Position numbers and translations under genes: made by a program. A stretch of DNA of 64,000 nt from Sorangium cellulosum (lineage in GTDB: Bacteria; Myxococcota_A; Polyangia; Polyangiales; Polyangiaceae), in NCBI RefSeq assembly GCF_002950945.1, contig NZ_CP012673.1, forward strand, positions 8,260,501-8,324,500, written 5' to 3'. Below are positions 63,091-64,000 of this stretch, piece by piece (positions within the stretch are counted from its first letter, which is position 1; every line of letters begins with the position of its first letter). The notes under the pieces are model-generated. The model searched no databases. It saw nothing but the letters and a program-made list of their open reading frames with translations, and had not been told where the DNA came from.

Positions 63091-64000
63091 ATGCATCGAC
63101 GACATCTTCTCTACAGTCTTGTCCTGAGCGCGATCACCGCCGGCTGCAGCTCGTCCGAACCATCACAGCCTTCGGGCACCGGCAGCACCGGCAGCGGCGG
63201 CGCCGGTGGCGCTGGCAGCACCGTCAGCGCTGGAGGCGCCGGCGGCACGGGAGGCGCCGGTGATGCTGGCGGCGCTGGCGGCGCTGGCGGCTCCGGCGGC
63301 GCTGGCGGTGCTGGCGGCGCTGGCGGCTCCGGCGGTGCTGGCGGCTCCGGCGGCGCTGGCGGCTCCGGCGGCTCCGGCAGCGAGGCGCGCTTCGACCCGC
63401 TCATCGAAGCAATTGAAAGCGAGCGCGACGAGCTGGACGCGCCTGGCGTGGCCGTCGCCGTCATCGAGAACGGCGAGGTCACCTTCGCCCGCGGGTTCGG
63501 CAGCAAGGACCCGGCAGGGGACGCGCCCGTCCTGCCCACCACGCTGTTTCGCATCGGCTCGGTGAACAAGATGCTGACCGCGACAGCCCTGCTCAAGCAG
63601 GTGTCCGAGGGTCATGTCGATCTCGACGCTCCCGTCACCGAGTACGTGCCCGGATTCCACTTCTCGGCCGACGCAGCGTGGGCGCCGAGCATCCAGGTCC
63701 GTCACCTCCTGACGCACACCTCGGGGATGTACGATCACCTCGCCATCGACACCCCCGCCTCGGAGCAGCAAGACGCCTCCCTGGAGGAGTTCATGACAGG
63801 CCCGTTCGCCGAGACCGGCTACCTGATGGCGCCAGCGGGCGCGTTCTACAACTACTCCAACCCCAACTTCTACCTGGCGGGGCTCATCGCCGAGGAGACG
63901 GCGGGGAAACCTTACCGGCAGCTCATGAAGGAGGACGTCTTCGACCCGCTCGGAATGGACCGCACCTTCTTCCTCGCGAGCGAGGTCCTCGCCGACGGCG
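63091..64000 (+). CDS. Serine hydrolase lipoprotein (beta-lactamase family), cut by window end
   Basis: The first 303 residues of a lipoprotein still open at the window end. ATG 63091 reads MHRRHLLYSLVLSAITAGCS (lipobox ITAGC), followed by a ~70-residue Gly/Ala/Ser linker and a class C beta-lactamase-like domain. SxxK is SVNK in LFRIGSVNKMLT (~157), YxN is YSN in AFYNYSNPNFYLAG (~252), and LTHTSGMYDHL is a family signature. It probably acts on peptidoglycan or small esters at the envelope. It lies far from the other serine hydrolase gene at 2.8 kb and differs from it in having an export signal. Confidence 0.85.
   Translation, partial: MHRRHLLYSLVLSAITAGCSSSEPSQPSGTGSTGSGGAGGAGSTVSAGGAGGTGGAGDAGGAGGAGGSGGAGGAGGAGGSGGAGGSGGAGGSGGSGSEARFDPLIEAIESERDELDAPGVAVAVIENGEVTFARGFGSKDPAGDAPVLPTTLFRIGSVNKMLTATALLKQVSEGHVDLDAPVTEYVPGFHFSADAAWAPSIQVRHLLTHTSGMYDHLAIDTPASEQQDASLEEFMTGPFAETGYLMAPAGAFYNYSNPNFYLAGLIAEETAGKPYRQLMKEDVFDPLGMDRTFFLASEVLADG
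63180..63385 (+). repeat. GGCGCTGGC-type minisatellite coding a Gly/Ala linker
   Basis: Imperfect 9-bp units (GGCGCTGGC, GGCTCCGGC, GGTGCTGGC) run in tandem through the linker of the serine-hydrolase lipoprotein. Similar units encode the linkers at about 33255-33395 and 33930-33975. All units keep the reading frame. Confidence 0.8.

Overview
The window is a mosaic on a high-GC Gram-negative background that looks myxobacterial (Sorangium/Polyangium-like; inferred from gene content only). Supporting features are eukaryote-like Ser/Thr kinases fused to ATPase and cyclase-like domains, lipoproteins with Gly/Ala-rich linkers after the lipobox, a STAS regulator, and tightly overlapping operons. No tRNA, rRNA or CRISPR array was seen.

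Region 1 (1-7.4 kb) is a transposon graveyard: an ISKra4-type transposase, an IS91-type C-terminal remnant, a class C beta-lactamase-like hydrolase with a strong ribosome binding site, an IS1182-type transposase, a frameshifted CrtC/AttH-like fragment and a multiply broken IS4-type transposase.

Region 2 (7.5-20.9 kb, minus strand) is a compact three-gene nonribosomal peptide cluster joined by ATGA overlaps: a 3616-residue NRPS (C-A-T-E-C-A-T-C-A-T-TE), a stand-alone adenylating enzyme with an unknown C-terminal domain, and a cupin-like protein. It reads like actinobacterial DNA and has transposon debris on both sides (ISL3-like and TniB-like remnants and an IS3 element on the right).

Region 3 (23.9-33.0 kb) is a sugar-acid catabolic island. 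It encodes an altronate dehydratase (UxaA-like), an anion:cation symporter, a tagaturonate reductase (UxaB-like), a zinc dehydrogenase (LgoD-like), a lactonase-type lipoprotein amidohydrolase, a KDG kinase and a KDPG aldolase. Together these could run lactone -> L-galactonate -> tagaturonate -> altronate -> KDG -> KDPG -> pyruvate + glyceraldehyde-3-phosphate. The two divergent transcription units carry near-identical promoters (TTGACA, 17 bp, CACAWT) with LacI-type palindromes in the same position, but no LacI-type regulator is in the window.

Region 4 (33.1-53.4 kb) is typical myxobacterial content: lipoproteins (one collapsed by an internal deletion), a truncated kinase, a STAS protein, an epimerase, two orphan ABC solute-binding lipoproteins, two large kinase/ATPase/cyclase-like fusions flanking a methyltransferase and a DUF2891 protein, a Cys-rich protein and an exported amidase.

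Region 5 (54.4-64 kb) holds a RidA-like remnant, a branched-chain-amino-acid-type ABC operon whose binding protein and LivH permease are fused, a DUF3995-TetR operon with a 26-bp palindromic operator, a ferredoxin-reductase-like flavoprotein, a hydrolase lipoprotein with an in-frame 21-bp tandem repeat, and a serine-hydrolase lipoprotein cut off by the window end.
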